Below, in pieces: positions 12,562-21,139 of a stretch of 64,000 nt of DNA (position 1 is the stretch's first letter; each line of letters begins with the position of its first letter). Position numbers and translations under genes: made by a program. The stretch is from Aquimarina sp. Aq78. Lineage in GTDB: Bacteria; Bacteroidota; Bacteroidia; Flavobacteriales; Flavobacteriaceae. Location: assembly GCF_900299525.1 (NCBI RefSeq), contig NZ_OMKA01000029.1, positions 62,001 to 126,000 on the forward strand. The letters run 5' to 3'. The notes under the pieces were generated by a model, which searched no databases, had not been told where the DNA came from, and saw only the letters and a list, made by a program, of their open reading frames with translations.

Positions 12562-12633
12562 CAATGGACGGAATTAAATTAAAATTTAAAAAAGGGTGCG
12601 TATTTTACAACTTAATGTTTATATACGCAAAAT

Positions 12634-12676
12634 GGTTTAGACCTCATCAGGCATCATTGCATGATGGGTCTAAACC
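12634..12676 (-). promoter_or_regulatory. Hairpin between rplL and rpoB (candidate attenuator or RNase III site)
   Basis: A 10-bp perfect outer stem (GGTTTAGACC / GGTCTAAACC) encloses an inner CATCAT/ATGATG helix. No U-run follows, so it is not a standard terminator. In E. coli the same intergenic position holds an attenuator and an RNase III cleavage site; a comparable role here is inference. Confidence 0.65.
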
Positions 12677-12698
12677 TATATGTCAATATATGGTAAGC

Positions 12699-13076
12699 TT
12701 ACTTAAGCTCAACCTCAGCTCCAGCCTCTTCTAATTGTGCTTTAAGAGCTTCTGCTTCATCTTTAGATATTCCTTCTTTGATTGCTTTAGGAGCTTCATC
12801 AACTAATCCTTTAGCATCTTTAAGACCAAGACCAGTAAGTTCTTTTACAAGTTTCACAACAGCTAGTTTAGCACCACCTGCAGCCTTAAGGATTACATCA
12901 AATTCTGTTTTTTCTTCAGCAGCATCTCCACCAGCAGCACCACCGCCAGCAGCTACAGCTACTGCAGCAGCAGCAGGTTCGATACCGTATTCTTCTTTTA
13001 ATATATCAGCTAATTCATTAACTTCTTTTACTGTTAAGTTAACTAATTGTTCTGCGAAATCTTTTAAATCTGCCAT
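12699..13076 (-). CDS. rplL: 50S ribosomal protein L7/L12
   Basis: 125 residues. An N-terminal dimerisation domain ([20 protein letters not shown]) is followed by the Ala/Gly-rich hinge near residues 35-52, then the globular C-terminal domain ([36 protein letters not shown]) that recruits elongation factors on the ribosomal stalk. It follows rplJ in the operon. Length and motifs are complete. Confidence 0.97.
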   Translation of the reverse strand: MADLKDFAEQLVNLTVKEVNELADILKEEYGIEPAAAAVAVAAGGGAAGGDAAEEKTEFDVILKAAGGAKLAVVKLVKELTGLGLKDAKGLVDEAPKAIKEGISKDEAEALKAQLEEAGAEVELK

Positions 13077-13145
13077 TTTCTATCGTTTTAAATAATTTTT
13101 TTTAATTGAAATATAATTGTTAAAAAGTGCGTACACTACTATTAA

Positions 13146-13667
13146 TTATCCTTCTTTTTCGGATAATGTTTTAAGGATACCGGCTATAGTACCACCACTT
13201 GACTTTAATGCTGAAATAACATTCTTAGCAGGTGACTGTAATAGACCAATAATGTCTCCGATAACTTCTTCTTTAGATTTAATATTAACTAAAGCGTCTA
13301 AGTTTTCATCACCAACATATACTGCCTCTTCTATAAATGCTCCTTTTAATACAGGTTTTTCGGATTTCTTACGAAACTCCTTAATAACCTTTGCTGGTGC
13401 ATTACCGGTTTCAGCAAACATAATGGATGTATTACCTTTTAATGTTGTTGGTAATTCTCCAAAATCTTTATCTGAATTCTCCATTGCTTTTGCAAGGAGT
13501 GTGTTCTTAACTACTTTTAATGATACATTAGCTTTAAAACAAGCTCTACGTAAATTTGAAGTTGTTCCTGCATCTAAACCTGAAATATCAGCTAAATAGA
13601 TATTAGTGTTATCAGCTAACTGAGCAGTTAAGTCATCAATTACTAGTGATTTTTCTTCTCTTGTCAT
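13146..13667 (-). CDS. rplJ: 50S ribosomal protein L10
   Basis: 173 residues. The N-terminal rRNA-binding domain (MTREEKSLVIDDLTAQLADN, then FKANVSLKVVKNTLLAKAM) and the C-terminal helix that anchors L7/L12 dimers are recognisable. L10 normally controls its own operon by binding the leader; here only 2 bp separate it from rplA, so any such control would have to use sequence inside or upstream of rplA. This is inference. Confidence 0.96.
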   Translation of the reverse strand: MTREEKSLVIDDLTAQLADNTNIYLADISGLDAGTTSNLRRACFKANVSLKVVKNTLLAKAMENSDKDFGELPTTLKGNTSIMFAETGNAPAKVIKEFRKKSEKPVLKGAFIEEAVYVGDENLDALVNIKSKEEVIGDIIGLLQSPAKNVISALKSSGGTIAGILKTLSEKEG

Positions 13668-13669
13668 AA

Positions 13670-14365
13670 TTACCCAGCATAGTTTTTAGTATCAATCTCT
13701 ACACCAGGACTCATTGTAGAAGATATATATATTGACTTAATATATATTCCTTTTGCAGTCTGTGGTTTCAACTTTACTAATGTTGTTAATAATTCTTTAG
13801 CATTTCCAGCTATTTTATCGGCGTCGAAAGAAGATTTACCTATTGCTGCGTGAACAATACCAGTTTTATCTACTTTAAAATCAATTTTACCAGCCTTTAC
13901 ATCAGAAACTGCTTTTGCAACATCCATAGTTACTGTTCCTGTTTTTGGGTTAGGCATTAATCCACGAGGTCCTAATACTCTACCCAATGGTCCTAATTTA
14001 CCCATAACACTAGGCATAGTGATGATTACATCAACATCTGTCCATCCGCCTTTGATTTTATCAAGATATTCATCAAGACCAACGAAATCAGCGCCAGCTT
14101 CTTTTGCTTCAGCTTCTTTATCTGGTGTTACTAATGCTAATACTTTAACATCTTTTCCTGTTCCGTGAGGTAATGTTACCACACCACGTACCATTTGATT
14201 CGCTTTACGTGGATCTACGTTCAAACGAACAGCAAGATCTACAGAAGCATCAAAATTTACGCTTGTTATTTCTTTTATTAAAGAAGAAGCTTCTTCTACC
14301 GAATATGCTTTGTTGCTATCAACCTTAGCTTTCGCTTCTTTTTGCTTTTTAGTTACTTTTGCCAT
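13670..14365 (-). CDS. rplA: 50S ribosomal protein L1
   Basis: 231 residues with the L1 signature region ([18 protein letters not shown]) and the [17 protein letters not shown]-like segment, here read as [17 protein letters not shown]. It forms the mobile L1 stalk near the E site. It lies between rplK (18-bp gap) and rplJ, so is co-transcribed. Confidence 0.97.
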   Translation of the reverse strand: MAKVTKKQKEAKAKVDSNKAYSVEEASSLIKEITSVNFDASVDLAVRLNVDPRKANQMVRGVVTLPHGTGKDVKVLALVTPDKEAEAKEAGADFVGLDEYLDKIKGGWTDVDVIITMPSVMGKLGPLGRVLGPRGLMPNPKTGTVTMDVAKAVSDVKAGKIDFKVDKTGIVHAAIGKSSFDADKIAGNAKELLTTLVKLKPQTAKGIYIKSIYISSTMSPGVEIDTKNYAG

Positions 14366-14383
14366 TTTGTAAACGTTTTTGGA

Positions 14384-14821
14384 TTAAAAAGGAGCTTGTC
14401 CTTTTACAGTTACACCCATTGAACGAGCGGTACCAGCAATCATTTTCATAGCAGACTCTACAGTAAATGCATTTAAATCCTGCATTTTATCTTCTGCGAT
14501 TGCACGAACTTGATCCCAAGTAACACTAGCTACTTTTTTACGATTAGGCTCTCCAGAACCTTTTTTCTGTTTTGCTGCTTCCAGTATCTGAACAGCTGCT
14601 GGTGGAGTTTTAATAACAAAGTCAAAAGACTTGTCTGTGTACACATTAATTACAACTGGTAATACTTTACCCGCTTTATCTTGTGTTCTACCATTGAATT
14701 GCTTACAGAATTCCATGATATTTACTCCGGCAGCACCTAAAGCAGGTCCAACTGGTGGGGATGGGTTTGCCGCTCCTCCACGCACTTGTAATTTTACTAC
14801 TTTACCTATCTCTTTTGCCAT
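14384..14821 (-). CDS. rplK: 50S ribosomal protein L11
   Basis: 145 residues. The Pro-rich N-terminal domain ([22 protein letters not shown]) and the C-terminal rRNA-binding domain ([25 protein letters not shown]) are intact. It binds the GTPase-associated centre of 23S rRNA. A 75-bp gap to nusG contains a short AT-rich palindrome. Confidence 0.97.
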   Translation of the reverse strand: MAKEIGKVVKLQVRGGAANPSPPVGPALGAAGVNIMEFCKQFNGRTQDKAGKVLPVVINVYTDKSFDFVIKTPPAAVQILEAAKQKKGSGEPNRKKVASVTWDQVRAIAEDKMQDLNAFTVESAMKMIAGTARSMGVTVKGQAPF

Positions 14822-14896
14822 TTTTCTAATTTTAAATTAGAATTGTTCTATAAGTGGAAGCAAAAGAACAACTCTGGATCTATAATGTAACAATTA

Positions 14897-15451
14897 TTAT
14901 ATTTTTTCTACTTGCATATAACTTAATTCTAATGGTGTTTTTCTTCCGAAAATTTTAACCATTACTTCAAGTTTACGCTTCTCTTCATTTACTTTTTCAA
15001 CAGTACCATTAAATCCATTAAATGGTCCATCGATAACTTTTACTGTTTCTCCTACTGTATAAGGAATCGCAACATTATCAGTTTTAACTGCAAGTTCATC
15101 GACCTTACCTAACATTCTATTAATTTCTGCCTTTCTTAGCGGCACAGGATCTCCTCCTTTTACTTCACCAAGAAAACCTATTACACCATTAATAGATTTA
15201 ATTATATGTGGTATTTCTCCAGAAAGGTTAGCTTCTATCATAACATAACCAGGAAAATACACTCTTTCTTTATTTATTTTTTTTCCATTACGGATTTGCA
15301 CTACTTTTTCTGTAGGAACAAGAATCTGCGAAACATAATCTTCAAGTCCCATATGAGCAATCTCACGCTCAATATAGTCTTTAACTTTATTTTCCTGACC
15401 GCTTACCGCTCTTACCACGTACCATTTCTTCGTATTATCTACTTCAGCCAT
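14897..15451 (-). CDS. nusG: Transcription termination/antitermination factor NusG
   Basis: 184 residues. The NGN domain begins KWYVVRAVSGQENKVKDYIERE and contains the RVYFPGYVMIEANL segment. A C-terminal KOW domain follows (VIDGPFNGFNGTVEKVNEEK). It binds the RNA polymerase clamp and links it to Rho or the ribosome. It starts 9 bp after secE, the classic secE-nusG pair. Confidence 0.96.
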   Translation of the reverse strand: MAEVDNTKKWYVVRAVSGQENKVKDYIEREIAHMGLEDYVSQILVPTEKVVQIRNGKKINKERVYFPGYVMIEANLSGEIPHIIKSINGVIGFLGEVKGGDPVPLRKAEINRMLGKVDELAVKTDNVAIPYTVGETVKVIDGPFNGFNGTVEKVNEEKRKLEVMVKIFGRKTPLELSYMQVEKI

Positions 15452-15460
15452 TTTAACAAT

Positions 15461-15658
15461 TTAAGATTTAACTAAAGAAAAATAATATTCTATCACATTA
15501 CTAAATGCAGTATCTATACCCCATATAACTAGGGAAAAAATAACCGAAAAAACGATTACAATCAAAGTAAGTCTTTGTGCTTCTGCCCAAGGGGTCCAAG
15601 TCACATGATTCTTTAACTCGTTATATGATTCTGCAATGTAATTTACTAGTCCAGCCAT
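15461..15658 (-). CDS. secE: Preprotein translocase subunit SecE
   Basis: 65 residues with the conserved amphipathic N-terminal helix (AESYNELKNHVTWTPWAEAQR) and one transmembrane segment (LIVIVFSVIFSLVIWGIDTAF), the short single-span form found in most bacteria. It is part of the SecYEG channel. It follows tRNA-Trp and precedes nusG. Confidence 0.94.
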   Translation of the reverse strand: MAGLVNYIAESYNELKNHVTWTPWAEAQRLTLIVIVFSVIFSLVIWGIDTAFSNVIEYYFSLVKS

Positions 15659-15760
15659 CTTATTTATTTTTTAAACGAATTAAAACAAATTTTAATTTCG
15701 TTATAAAACTCATTATTACAACAATCGATATCGTACTATAAACAATATTGATTGACTTTG

Positions 15761-15833
15761 CACGGGTTGAGAGACTCGAACTCCCGACACCTGGTTTTGG
15801 AGACCAGTGCTCTACCAACTGAGCTAAACCCGT
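15761..15833 (-). tRNA. tRNA-Trp (CCA)
   Basis: A 73-nt cloverleaf: acceptor arms ACGGGTT/AACCCGT, D-arm GCTCAGTTGGTAGAGC, anticodon loop CTCCAAA with anticodon CCA, and T-arm GTTCGAGTC. The 3' CCA is not encoded. It sits between tuf and secE, the usual place in Bacteroidota. Confidence 0.95.
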
Positions 15834-15843
15834 AACATAAGTC

Positions 15844-15869
15844 AAGGTATTCGTATCAACGAATACCTT
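15844..15869 (-). other. Hairpin between tuf and tRNA-Trp
   Basis: A perfect 10-bp stem (AAGGTATTCG / CGAATACCTT) with a 6-nt loop lies immediately downstream of tuf. No U-run follows, so it is more likely a processing or stability hairpin separating the mRNA from the tRNA than a full terminator. Confidence 0.6.
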
Positions 15870-15891
15870 AACTTTTATATACTATATTGTA

Positions 15892-17079
15892 TTAGTCTAA
15901 AATTTCAGTTACCTGACCGGCACCTACTGTTCTACCACCCTCACGGATTGCAAAACGAAGACCTACATTCATTGCAATAGTCTGAATTAGCTCAACAGTA
16001 ATTGTTAAGTTATCTCCAGGCATTACCATTTCAACTCCATCAGGAAGAGCAATATTTCCTGTTACATCAGTTGTACGTACATAAAACTGAGGACGGTAGT
16101 TATTATGGAATGGAGTGTGACGTCCACCTTCTTCTTTCTTAAGGATATACACCTCAGCTTTGAATTTTTTATGTGGAGTTACAGAACCAGGCTTAGTGAT
16201 TACCATACCACGAGAAATTTGAGTTTTCTCAATTCCTCTTAATAAGATACCAGCATTATCTCCAGCCTCACCTCTATCAAGGATCTGACGGAACATTTCG
16301 ATACCAGTTATAGTAGAAGTAAGCTTTTCAGCTCCCATACCAATAATCTCTACTGGATCTCCTGTATTAGCGATTCCTGTTTCTATACGACCTGTAGCAA
16401 CAGTACCACGACCAGTAATAGAAAATACATCTTCAATCGGCATTAAGAAATCTTTCTCAACATCACGCTTTGGTAACTCGATCCAATCATCTACAGCAGC
16501 CATAAGCTCCATCACAGTATCAACCCATTTTTGTTCTCCATTAAGAGCTCCAAGTGCAGATCCAGAAATTACAGGACCATTATCACCGTCATACTCATAG
16601 AAAGAAAGAAGATCTCTTACTTCCATTTCAACAAGCTCTAATAATTCCTCATCATCAACCATATCCACTTTATTAAGGAATACAACGATTCTAGGAATAC
16701 CTACCTGGCGACCTAAAAGTATATGTTCACGTGTTTGTGGCATAGGACCATCTGTAGCAGCAACTACTAAGATCGCTCCGTCCATTTGAGCAGCACCAGT
16801 AACCATGTTCTTTACATAATCGGCGTGACCTGGACAATCAACGTGTGCATAATGACGATTCTCCGTTTGATACTCAACATGAGATGTATTAATAGTAATA
16901 CCTCTTTCTTTTTCTTCAGGAGCGTTATCGATTTGATCGAAATCTCTTGCTTCAGAAAGACCTGCATCTGCTAATACTTTAGTAATCGCAGCAGTTAAAG
17001 TCGTTTTACCGTGATCAACGTGTCCAATAGTACCAATATTTAAGTGCGGTTTGGAACGATCAAAAGTTTCCTTTGCCAT
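15892..17079 (-). CDS. tuf: Elongation factor Tu
   Basis: 395 residues. All G motifs are present: GHVDHGKT (P-loop), the switch region with [25 protein letters not shown] and SGSALGA. Domains 2 and 3 follow, ending [13 protein letters not shown]. It delivers aminoacyl-tRNA to the ribosome. It is embedded between tRNA genes in the superoperon, and only one tuf copy lies in this window. Confidence 0.98.
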   Translation of the reverse strand: MAKETFDRSKPHLNIGTIGHVDHGKTTLTAAITKVLADAGLSEARDFDQIDNAPEEKERGITINTSHVEYQTENRHYAHVDCPGHADYVKNMVTGAAQMDGAILVVAATDGPMPQTREHILLGRQVGIPRIVVFLNKVDMVDDEELLELVEMEVRDLLSFYEYDGDNGPVISGSALGALNGEQKWVDTVMELMAAVDDWIELPKRDVEKDFLMPIEDVFSITGRGTVATGRIETGIANTGDPVEIIGMGAEKLTSTITGIEMFRQILDRGEAGDNAGILLRGIEKTQISRGMVITKPGSVTPHKKFKAEVYILKKEEGGRHTPFHNNYRPQFYVRTTDVTGNIALPDGVEMVMPGDNLTITVELIQTIAMNVGLRFAIREGGRTVGAGQVTEILD

Positions 17080-17137
17080 AATTAATTTATTTAATCTAAG
17101 TTATATATTAGTGTTCAATTTAAAATTCTGAACCTAG

Positions 17138-17209
17138 AGCCAATGACGAGATTTGAACTCGTGACCTCTTCCTTACCAAGGAAACGCTCTACCCCTGAGC
17201 TACACCGGC
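17138..17209 (-). tRNA. tRNA-Thr (GGT)
   Basis: A 72-nt cloverleaf: acceptor GCCGGTG/CATTGGC with two G-U pairs, D-arm GCTCAGGGGTAGAGC, anticodon loop TTGGTAA with anticodon GGT, and T-arm GAGTTCAAATCTC. No encoded CCA. It lies directly upstream of tuf. Confidence 0.93.
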
Positions 17210-17453
17210 TTTTTACACGAGTATAATGACAAATCAGAGCACTTTCATTAGCATAAGAAAGGAATCCGATCAATCATTACATTTATGTTAAAAATCCAAC
17301 CTTAATTAGTTCATAATTAAGATTTGCTCTATTTTAAAGCTAAAAACCCCAAAAATAAGGCTTCACTCTCTATGCAAGTTTTTCATCCTGCTTTCTTTTA
17401 CCGAACATATAAAATTCAAAGAAAATCATTTATCGGTTAAAGAAAATTCTTAG

Positions 17454-17526
17454 AGCGGGAGACCAGGTTCGAACTGGCGACATTCAGCTTGGAAGGCTGA
17501 CGCTCTACCAACTGAGCTACTCCCGC
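17454..17526 (-). tRNA. tRNA-Gly (TCC)
   Basis: A 73-nt cloverleaf: acceptor GCGGGAG/CTCCCGC, D-arm GCTCAGTTGGTAGAGC, anticodon loop TTCCAAG region with anticodon TCC, and T-arm GTTCGAAC. The 244 bp between it and the next tRNA-Thr is AT-rich and holds only a small CTTAAT/ATTAAG hairpin. Confidence 0.94.
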
Positions 17527-17619
17527 TTTTAGTCCTGAACATAAAGGATCAGAACAGAATTTTATTTTTAACTTCTTAAAAAAAAAGCATCTTTAATCAA
17601 TGCTAATTTTTAAATTATG

Positions 17620-17701
<82 letters not shown>

Positions 17702-17830
17702 AATTAAAAAAATTCAATATTTTAAAATGAACTTATTGAATTTTGAGTGCGCAAAAATAGTCATTTATTTTACAATTCAAAATTCTATTCAAAAAGCTTT
17801 CCTTTTTATTAAAAAAATTAGCTTTTTTAG

Positions 17831-17904
17831 AGCCGATGGAGGGACTCGAACCCACGACCTGCTGATTACAAATCAGCTGCTCTAGCCAGCTGAGCTACAT
17901 CGGC
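17831..17904 (-). tRNA. tRNA-Thr (TGT)
   Basis: A 74-nt cloverleaf: acceptor GCCGATG/CATCGGC, D-arm GCTCAGCTGGCTAGAGC, anticodon stem GCTGA/TCAGC with loop TTTGTAA (anticodon TGT), and T-arm GGGTTCGAGTCCC. It is the first tRNA of the block; a strong promoter lies about 50 bp upstream. Confidence 0.95.
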
Positions 17905-17925
17905 TTTTCACTATGTTTTAGAACA

Positions 17926-17953
17926 TAAAAAAGTCCGCTATTTCTAACGGACT
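17926..17953 (-). terminator. Intrinsic terminator after hpf
   Basis: Stem AGTCCG/CGGACT (17932-17937 with 17948-17953), extended by an inner TTA/TAG pairing, is followed by a U-run on the minus strand. It ends the hpf transcript and overlaps the predicted transcription start of the tRNA-tuf operon. Confidence 0.85.
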
Positions 17954-17954
17954 G

Positions 17955-17984
17955 CAAATGTATAGAATTTATTTCTTTCACAAA
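17955..17984 (-). promoter_or_regulatory. Promoter of the tRNA-tuf-ribosomal protein superoperon
   Basis: On the minus strand TTTG, an 18-nt spacer and TACATTTG exactly match the Bacteroidota -33/-7 consensus (TTTG and TAnnTTTG). The start would fall near 17950, some 45 nt before tRNA-Thr(TGT). The same 18-nt spacing occurs in the rpsU promoter. Confidence 0.75.
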
Positions 17985-18005
17985 ACTATTTTTCAAAAAA
18001 AATAA

Positions 18006-18308
18006 TCAAACATGTGTATTTAATTTTTCTTTACGTTTTCTAAGCTGTCTTTCTAATGAACTAACACACTCATCCACACCTTCTTCGAAAGATTTATTAA
18101 CTTTCTTGATTATAAATTCATCTCCTGGCACACTTAACAAAATCTCTGTAATTTTATTTTCTTTACCACTTGTATTCATAACTTTCAAAAATACATCTGC
18201 GTGAATTATTCGATTAAAATGAGTCTCTAACTTATCTAATTTAGTTTGAGTAAAATCCACTAACTTTTGATCTGCATTAAAATTTACGGACTGCAAGTTC
18301 ACTTTCAT
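18006..18308 (-). CDS. hpf: Ribosome hibernation promoting factor (short HPF/RaiA family)
   Basis: 100 residues, the short-form length. Typical HPF fold: VNLQSVNFNADQKLVDFTQTKLDKLETHF, then the strand with KITEILLSVPGDEFIIKK and a basic C-terminal helix (SSLERQLRKRKEKL). It binds the small subunit at the tRNA/mRNA channel and inactivates ribosomes in stationary phase. It is downstream of the XerC-type gene and could be co-transcribed with it. A strong terminator follows. Confidence 0.9.
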   Translation of the reverse strand: MKVNLQSVNFNADQKLVDFTQTKLDKLETHFNRIIHADVFLKVMNTSGKENKITEILLSVPGDEFIIKKVNKSFEEGVDECVSSLERQLRKRKEKLNTHV

Positions 18309-18379
18309 AGGTTGTTAGTTTTATTAGGTTGAACAAAATTTTAAGCCAAAAAAGATTGATAAAGCTAACAACTCATCTT

Positions 18380-19270
18380 TTATTTTTTATTTCTTGGATG
18401 AGATTGCTTATATACTTTTGTTAACTGAGCTACACTATGATGAGTATATATCTGAGTAGCAGCTAAACTGGAATGTCCAAGCAATTCTTTTACAGCATTT
18501 AGGTTTGCCCCTTCATTTAGCAAATGTGTCGCAAAAGAATGTCTTAAAATATGCGGACTCTTTTTTACTTTAGAAGATGCCTTACTAAAATAACTATTTA
18601 TAATGCGATATACAAGTGTTTCGTAGATTTTAACTCCTTTTTTTGTCAAAAGCAAAAAGGAAGGTTCCTGACTTGTAATCAAATCAGATCTTACGGTCAA
18701 ATACAACCTTAACGTATCACAAACCGACGAAAGAAGCGGCAAATATCTTTCTTTATTACGTTTCCCTAAAACTTTTATTTGCTTCCTATTTATATCTATA
18801 TCAGACAGCTTAAGATCCACTAATTCAATTCTTCTTATCCCTGTAGCATAAAAAAGCTCTACAATCAACCTATCCCTAACACTCTCAAAATCCCGATCAT
18901 CTGTCAAACCTCTCAAAACATCTTCTACTTCTTGTGCAGAAAATGGTATTTGGAGCTTTTTAGGCGCTTTTAAAGCTTGATGTTTTGCCAGAGGGTTCTT
19001 ATCTATTTGTTCTGACTTAAGCAAAAACTTATAATACGTTTTTAGAGAGGATACTTTTCTATTTATCGTTCGATTAGAAATATTATCATTAACAAGACTA
19101 ACAATCCAGGAACGAATCTGAGCATAGTTTGCTTCGGCTATCTCAGAAGTATTATATTCTATCTGATAGAACTCTAAAAAAGATAGTAAATCTGCTTTAT
19201 AAGCCGTTACTGTATGCTTAGAATAATTTTTTTCGTGAAGTAAATATTCTATAAATTCAGAAATAAACAT
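18380..19270 (-). CDS. XerC-type tyrosine recombinase
   Basis: 296 residues from the ATG at 19270. A longer in-frame start at 19291 would lie inside the rpsU terminator loop, so the shorter form is chosen. There is an N-terminal core-binding domain (EYLLHEKNYSKHTVTAYKAD), then catalytic residues in order: Arg in ATGIRRIELVDL, Lys in KVLGKRNKERYLPL, HxxR in PHILRHSFATHLL, His in LLGHSSLAATQIYTH and the final Tyr. Family role: resolving chromosome dimers at dif, or integrase activity. Its position between rpsU and hpf, and the absence of mobile-element features, favour the housekeeping role. Confidence 0.88.
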   Translation of the reverse strand: MFISEFIEYLLHEKNYSKHTVTAYKADLLSFLEFYQIEYNTSEIAEANYAQIRSWIVSLVNDNISNRTINRKVSSLKTYYKFLLKSEQIDKNPLAKHQALKAPKKLQIPFSAQEVEDVLRGLTDDRDFESVRDRLIVELFYATGIRRIELVDLKLSDIDINRKQIKVLGKRNKERYLPLLSSVCDTLRLYLTVRSDLITSQEPSFLLLTKKGVKIYETLVYRIINSYFSKASSKVKKSPHILRHSFATHLLNEGANLNAVKELLGHSSLAATQIYTHHSVAQLTKVYKQSHPRNKK

Positions 19271-19321
19271 AAAAAAACCGTTAGAAAACAAAAGTATAAA
19301 ACTTTTGGCATCCTAACGGTT
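19271..19321 (-). terminator. Terminator after rpsU
   Basis: Arms AACCGTTAG (19313-19321 read on the minus strand) and CTAACGGTT (19276-19284) form a 9-bp stem with a long A/T-rich loop that can itself fold. A U-run follows directly before the ATG of the recombinase gene. Confidence 0.75.
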
Positions 19322-19393
19322 AAAATTTATACTGAAAAACGGCATCTAGCTTCTTACAATAAAGAAACATTATAAAGACAACGTTATTTACTT

Positions 19394-19588
19394 TTAAATT
19401 TCTTCTTGATCTCTTAAGTGTTGAATATATTGCGCTTTTTGAATCTGCGCTCTTCTTTCAACAGAAGGTTTTGAAAACGCTTGGCGTTTACGAAGCTGAC
19501 GCATCGTTCCTGTTCGATCAAATTTTCGCTTAAAACGTTTTAACGCTCTATCTATATTTTCTCCGTCTTTAACTGGTATAATTAACAT
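19394..19588 (-). CDS. rpsU: 30S ribosomal protein S21
   Basis: 64 residues: MLIIPVKDGENIDRALKRFK at the start, then KFDRTGTMRQLRKRQAFSKPS and a basic C-terminus. In Flavobacteriia S21, with S6 and S18, helps hide the anti-Shine-Dalgarno sequence of 16S rRNA. Against the rule of the phylum, this gene has a perfect Shine-Dalgarno sequence, consistent with published autogenous control of rpsU in this class. It is a single-gene unit with its own promoter and terminator. Confidence 0.95.
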   Translation of the reverse strand: MLIIPVKDGENIDRALKRFKRKFDRTGTMRQLRKRQAFSKPSVERRAQIQKAQYIQHLRDQEEI

Positions 19589-19594
19589 AGTGGC

Positions 19595-19602
19595 ACCTCC
19601 TT
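19595..19602 (-). promoter_or_regulatory. Perfect Shine-Dalgarno of rpsU
   Basis: AAGGAGGT on the minus strand lies 6 nt before the rpsU ATG. It is the only strong Shine-Dalgarno I saw in the window and marks rpsU as a special case in a phylum whose ribosomes normally ignore this signal. Confidence 0.9.
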
Positions 19603-19623
19603 TCTTTAGAAATAATTAGTGTG

Positions 19624-19653
19624 CAAAGATAATACAAAACTATTATCCACAAA
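19624..19653 (-). promoter_or_regulatory. rpsU promoter
   Basis: TTTG, an 18-nt spacer and TATCTTTG match the Bacteroidota -33/-7 consensus exactly. Predicted start near 19619, giving a leader of about 30 nt that contains the Shine-Dalgarno sequence. Confidence 0.75.
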
Positions 19654-19676
19654 GTTTTCTTCAATAATATTTAATA

Positions 19677-21068
19677 TTATTTCAAAGACCAAACAGAATA
19701 GCCTTTTGGTGGTGCCTGAATCTTAACCCATTTATCTCCCTGAGTAGTTGGCTCCCATCCCGAATGGCCCGTATAGTCTTTAATTTTATTATTTGACCAA
19801 TTTGTCTGGATCCATCTTTCTTGCCATGAATTTGAATTATTAATATAAACCACTAAACCATTTTTACCACCTCCTCCATTTCTTCTAGCGATATACTCGT
19901 CATTATCTGTCCAAAGATTTGTTGTGTTTCCACCTGCAAGATTGTTATGAATCCAAATTAGATTATTCATTTTATTTTTATCCAACCAATCCTCATAATC
20001 TCTATAAAAAATCGTGGGATATCCTTCATGAGTTAAAATGTATGCATAGGCTAGCATTTTTCCGTTTAAAATTTTCGTGTTTTCCCTTTCAGTATCATGA
20101 TTTGACACAAAAGTTACTGCTCTCATACCATTTCTCTTCCACATCATATCTCCACTTAATTTATTTAAATCATTTCCTTCGAAAGCATCAACCATTCTAT
20201 AAAAACAAGCAAAATCGAAAACATTTGCTTCAGCTTGCTGAGACCACGAATCCAACGTTCCTGCATTCCCATCCCAATATTCTCCTACAGTAAATCCACC
20301 TACTGCATTTTTCCAGTCTTTTACTACCCAAGGTTCGAATCCTTTTACATAATCAAACCTCCAACCATCAAACTTCATTGTATTTTTATAGTATTTGGCT
20401 ACAGAATTTGATCGTTTCCACAACCAATCTTGCACATAACTTTTGTGATGACAAATATCGGCAAAACCTCCAAAAACCCCAGAATCATTATTATGGTAAT
20501 CATTTGGGTGAAAATCATACTGGGTTCTTTCAAATAATCCAGATTGGGGGTTATAGTCTGTATATGTATTAGAGTTAGTAAAAATATTAGCTTCAGAATC
20601 TCCTCCGCTATTATGATTGATTACTATATCAGCAATTACACTTAGGCTATTATTATGTGCAGCAGTAATTAAACTGGTTAATTCTGAGCGCGAACCAAAT
20701 CTGGTTTCGGTAGTCCCCATTTGATTATACTCACCAAAATCATAAAAGTCAAAAGGATCGTACCCCATTGTGGTTGCTCCTCCATGACCTTTACTTACTG
20801 GCGGTAACCAGATTGCATCAATACCTGCATTGCTCCAACTTCCTACTTTTCCTTTTACAACATTCCACCAGGTACCTCCTGCAGGCACATCCCAATAGAA
20901 GGCTTGCATCATTACTCCCGAACCAATTTGTTTTAGTGCTTTTGAAGAGGCTTCTTCTTGCAGATCTACAGCCTCTGGCTCTGCTACGTCTAAAACTTCG
21001 TCTTTACTACAACTTATAAACAAAAACGTTATAGTGAGAAGTCCATAAAAAAATGTTTTGATTTTCAT
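19677..21068 (-). CDS. GH13 alpha-amylase, lipoprotein
   Basis: 463 residues. A lipoprotein signal precedes Cys20 (TFLFISC then SKDE). The catalytic (beta/alpha)8 barrel has the GH13 conserved regions: DIVINH at 147-152, GWRFD with nucleophile Asp239, VGEYW with acid/base Glu263, and SNHD with Asp325. A C-terminal all-beta domain ends GYSVWSLK. It hydrolyses alpha-1,4-glucans at the cell surface or in the periplasm. It resembles the bacterial/plant-archaeal type amylases of about 400-480 residues. A LacI-type operator lies ~70 bp upstream. No sus-like transporter genes are adjacent. Confidence 0.9.
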   Translation of the reverse strand: MKIKTFFYGLLTITFLFISCSKDEVLDVAEPEAVDLQEEASSKALKQIGSGVMMQAFYWDVPAGGTWWNVVKGKVGSWSNAGIDAIWLPPVSKGHGGATTMGYDPFDFYDFGEYNQMGTTETRFGSRSELTSLITAAHNNSLSVIADIVINHNSGGDSEANIFTNSNTYTDYNPQSGLFERTQYDFHPNDYHNNDSGVFGGFADICHHKSYVQDWLWKRSNSVAKYYKNTMKFDGWRFDYVKGFEPWVVKDWKNAVGGFTVGEYWDGNAGTLDSWSQQAEANVFDFACFYRMVDAFEGNDLNKLSGDMMWKRNGMRAVTFVSNHDTERENTKILNGKMLAYAYILTHEGYPTIFYRDYEDWLDKNKMNNLIWIHNNLAGGNTTNLWTDNDEYIARRNGGGGKNGLVVYINNSNSWQERWIQTNWSNNKIKDYTGHSGWEPTTQGDKWVKIQAPPKGYSVWSLK

Positions 21069-21139
21069 AATTAGCTAATATTTGTGTTAAATTTTTATCA
21101 AATTAAGTATTTTATAAAAGCCGAAAACGATTGAAATTT

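Noticed and set aside
12778-13095. 105-residue ORF opposite rplL
   Set aside because: Its low-complexity Ala/Ser/Pro composition mirrors the Ala/Gly-rich hinge of L7/L12; rplL is certain.
14823-14841. AT-rich palindrome TTCTAATTTTAAATTAGAA between rplK and nusG
   Set aside because: No G/C pairs to stabilise more than a short stem and no U-run; too weak to call regulatory.
15660-15845. 61-residue ORF across tRNA-Trp
   Set aside because: It reads through the tRNA gene, with no independent support.
18311-18372. GTTGTTAG ... CTAACAAC inverted repeat between the recombinase gene and hpf
   Set aside because: Only 8 bp with a loop of about 46 nt and no U-run; likely chance.
18380-19270. XerC-type gene as a mobile-element integrase
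   Set aside because: It sits between rpsU and hpf with no attachment-site repeats or cargo genes; a housekeeping recombinase is more likely.
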